From CAVXHQ01 sp963761735 (GTDB taxonomy: Bacteria; Pseudomonadota; Alphaproteobacteria; Rhodobacterales; Rhodobacteraceae), in contig CAVXHQ010000003.1 in the NCBI GenBank assembly GCA_963761735.1, positions 1 through 64,000 of the forward strand: a stretch of 64,000 bases of DNA. The letters run 5' to 3'. The notes under the pieces were generated by a model. That model searched no databases. It was not told the origin of the DNA and saw nothing but the letters and a program-made list of their open reading frames with translations. The position numbers and the translations under genes were made by a program. Position 1 is the stretch's first letter. Each line of letters starts with the position of its first letter. Of this stretch, positions 62,352-64,000 are shown one piece after another.

Positions 62352-63014
62352 TCAGGCTGCCTTCCGGTTGCGCCATACCAGCATGACGCTCATCGCGGCC
62401 CAGACGGCAGCGAGCGAAAACCAGGTGATCGCGTAGGTCAGGTGGTCGTTCTTGATGGCCGCAGAGTCAACCGGCATCAGGCGCGTGTCGGGGGCCGCAC
62501 CGTCGATCCGCCGCGCGATCACGAGCACCTCTTCGCTTTCAAGGAACGCCGCCATCGGGGCAACATCGCGCGCGAACCAGATGTTGGAGGGGTCCGGCGC
62601 GGCGGTCCAGCTGTCAACTTCCTGCGGCCAGTGCAGGTTGCCGGTGACGGTGATGTCGCCACTGCTGCGGTCGGCACCCTTGGCGTCCTGCGGCACGAAC
62701 CCCAGGTCGACCATGATCCGCCGCCCCGTGTCGGCATCGAAAGCGGCGACGATACGGTAGCCCGGCCCATCGGCAGAGGGGATCAGGACGTGCGCCTCCT
62801 GCCCCGTCAGCCGTCCGAAAACCGTGACAGGCAGATACCGGTCGGCCTCCGGGTCCGGCGTGGCCGGAACCGCGACCGGCGCCGCGACGATCCGCGCGTC
62901 GATCTCGGCCAGAATGGCGGTCTTCCAGTTCAGGCGCTGCACCTGCCAGATGCCCAGCGCGCACAACACGGCCACGCCCAGGATACCGAGCAAAACCGGA
63001 AAAACAAATCGCAT
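62352..63014 (-). CDS. surf1: SURF1-family cytochrome oxidase assembly protein
   Basis: 220 residues with one N-terminal (VFPVLLGILGVAVLCALGIW) and one C-terminal (LTYAITWFSLAAVWAAMSVM) transmembrane helix. The family motif LGIWQVQRLNWK follows the first helix, and LGFVPQDAK and NHLTYA-like patterns are seen. SURF1 helps insert heme a into cytochrome oxidase subunit I. Its place between coxC and thrC fits that role. A purine-rich GGGGG site precedes the ATG. Confidence 0.93.
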   Translation of the reverse strand: MRFVFPVLLGILGVAVLCALGIWQVQRLNWKTAILAEIDARIVAAPVAVPATPDPEADRYLPVTVFGRLTGQEAHVLIPSADGPGYRIVAAFDADTGRRIMVDLGFVPQDAKGADRSSGDITVTGNLHWPQEVDSWTAAPDPSNIWFARDVAPMAAFLESEEVLVIARRIDGAAPDTRLMPVDSAAIKNDHLTYAITWFSLAAVWAAMSVMLVWRNRKAA

Positions 63015-63038
63015 GGATCCCCCCGATGCAAAGGCGCG

Positions 63039-63062
63039 GCGCCGATACCGGCGCCGCGCCCT
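63039..63062. terminator. Strong GC hairpin between coxC and surf1
   Basis: GCGCGGCGCCG-ATAC-CGGCGCCGCGC is a perfect 11-bp stem. On the plus strand it is followed by CCTTTTT. It sits between two minus-strand genes, directly before the surf1 start, so it may limit read-through from coxC, stabilise the downstream mRNA, or stop antisense transcription. It abuts terminator module copy C. Confidence 0.5.
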
Positions 63063-63096
63063 TTTTCTTGCCAAAAAAACTCCCCCCGGAGGGGCC
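63059..63096 (-). terminator. Terminator module copy C (after coxC)
   Basis: Minus strand: GGCCCCTCCGGGGGGAG, seven T, then GGCAAGAAAAAGGG. It is nearly the same as copy B and lies 40 bases past the coxC stop. As surf1 and thrC continue in the same direction, termination may be partial here. Confidence 0.65.
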
Positions 63097-63137
63097 ACGA
63101 TCACCCTGCGCGCAGGCGCCCGTTAGGCGCGGGAGTG

Positions 63138-63956
63138 TTACGAAGAGCCCCAGATGTAGATCGCAAAGAACAAGAACAGCCAGACCACATCGACGAAGTG
63201 CCAGTACCACGCCGCCGCCTCGAAACCGACGTGCTTTTCCGGGGTAAAGTCGCCCTTTTGCAACCGCAGGAAACACACGAACAAAAAGATCGTGCCGATG
63301 ATCACATGGGCGCCGTGAAACGCCGTCGCCATGAAGAAGTTGTCCCAATAGATCGAGCCGGTGCCGATGGCCTGCTGCGCCTCGCTGTATTCATAGGCCT
63401 GAAATCCGGTGAAGATCACCCCGAGGACGATGGCGAGAATCAGACCCCACTTCATGTCCTGGCGGTTGTTTTCATGCACGATGGCGTGGTGCGCCCAGGT
63501 CGCCGCCATGCCCGAGCACAGCAGGATCAAGGTATTGATCAACGGCAGATGCCAGGGATCGAAGACCTCGGTCCCCACGGGCGGCCAGGTGCCGTCGATT
63601 GCCGGGCTCGCGGCATCGGGTGCCATCGGGTACATGGCGTGTTTGAAGAACGACCAGAACCATGCCGCAAAGAACATCACTTCGGACATGATGAAAAAGA
63701 TCACGCCGTAGCGCAGGCCAATCCGCACGACGGGCGTATGATCGCCGACCCGGCTTTCGGTGACGACCTCGGCCCACCATGCGTACATGACGTACAACAC
63801 GATCGCGAGACCGATCAGGAACATATACGGTCCCTGCCCCTGATTGGGCATCCACAGGACGGCGCCGAACAGCATCACAAAGGCGCCGACACCGCCAAGG
63901 AACGGGTACAGCGACGGGGACAGAATATGGTAATCGTGGTCTTTTTCGTGCGCCAT
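63138..63956 (-). CDS. coxC: Cytochrome c oxidase subunit III
   Basis: 272 residues with seven hydrophobic helices. The N-terminal HDYHILSPSLYPF, the SEVMFFAAWFWSFF helix, the lipid-contacting EYSEA and the final HFVDVVWLFLFFAIYIWG are subunit III landmarks. It supports the stability and proton uptake of aa3-type oxidase in the inner membrane. AAAGG precedes the start. The rest of the cox cluster should lie upstream, outside this window, with surf1 downstream. Confidence 0.97.
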   Translation of the reverse strand: MAHEKDHDYHILSPSLYPFLGGVGAFVMLFGAVLWMPNQGQGPYMFLIGLAIVLYVMYAWWAEVVTESRVGDHTPVVRIGLRYGVIFFIMSEVMFFAAWFWSFFKHAMYPMAPDAASPAIDGTWPPVGTEVFDPWHLPLINTLILLCSGMAATWAHHAIVHENNRQDMKWGLILAIVLGVIFTGFQAYEYSEAQQAIGTGSIYWDNFFMATAFHGAHVIIGTIFLFVCFLRLQKGDFTPEKHVGFEAAAWYWHFVDVVWLFLFFAIYIWGSS

Positions 63957-64000
63957 GTTTCGAGTGCCTTTCAGCGGGTCTTTGATCGACCGTCGCGCGG

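Overview
The window is a GC-rich, densely coded alphaproteobacterial chromosome segment. Its gene order and protein types (atpHAGDC, the metR/metF divergent pair, the hisC-tyrA pair, coxC-surf1-thrC-M16 peptidase, and an H-type lectin beside prs) point to the Rhodobacterales (Roseobacter/Rhodobacter group). No rRNA, tRNA, CRISPR array, insertion sequence or integrated phage was recognised. About 57 protein genes are supported.

Layout. 1-3656 (minus): a tightly overlapped set reading as carnitine-to-glycine-betaine catabolism: a BKACE-family enzyme, a lipocalin-like lipoprotein, a carnitine dehydrogenase/thioesterase fusion and a cut-off drug/metabolite transporter. 3995-10135: acetyltransferase, aldo/keto reductase, small membrane protein, two paralogous secreted proteins and a large beta-helix (pectate-lyase-type) protein that resembles a spike. 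10453-17767: rhomboid protease, suhB, a GGDEF-EAL protein, metR/metF, a thioesterase and a DUF2235 hydrolase. 18089-25625: valS, a HisC-like aminotransferase, a 59-residue membrane protein, a transporter, a DsbA-fold isomerase, prs and an H-type lectin. 25785-31065: the F1 ATP synthase operon, with an unexpected small secreted-protein gene between atpA and atpG. 31423-41677: methyltransferase, gloB, clpA, an ExbB-like/OmpA-like pair with a very long coiled coil, chaC and a DUF2125 protein. 41705-49514: hisC-tyrA-extensin-like operon, a histone-deacetylase-like enzyme, DUF1178, an SDR and lysC. 49610-57287: ptsP, a LuxR-type regulator, EcsC, a GNAT protein, flavin reductase, the purine-salvage genes mtnP and apt, and DUF2927. 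57665-63956 (minus): FAD-linked oxidase, GNAT protein, M16 peptidase, thrC, surf1 and coxC.

Three coding regions (7460, 13769 and 27875) each carry one apparent extra base that breaks an otherwise intact frame. Because one is in the essential atpG, sequence or assembly error is the simplest explanation for all three.

Non-coding and low-complexity structure is notable. There are three short tandem arrays: 18 bp before the atp operon, 15 bp inside tyrA, and a 27-bp unit with an internal hairpin between divergent genes. An 11-residue repeat lies inside the coiled-coil protein. A CTCCGGGGGGAG-plus-T-run terminator module occurs three times. The best candidates for undescribed biology are the cysteine-bearing secreted protein coupled into the atp operon, the ExbB/OmpA coiled-coil machine, and the unlinked spike-like beta-helix protein.
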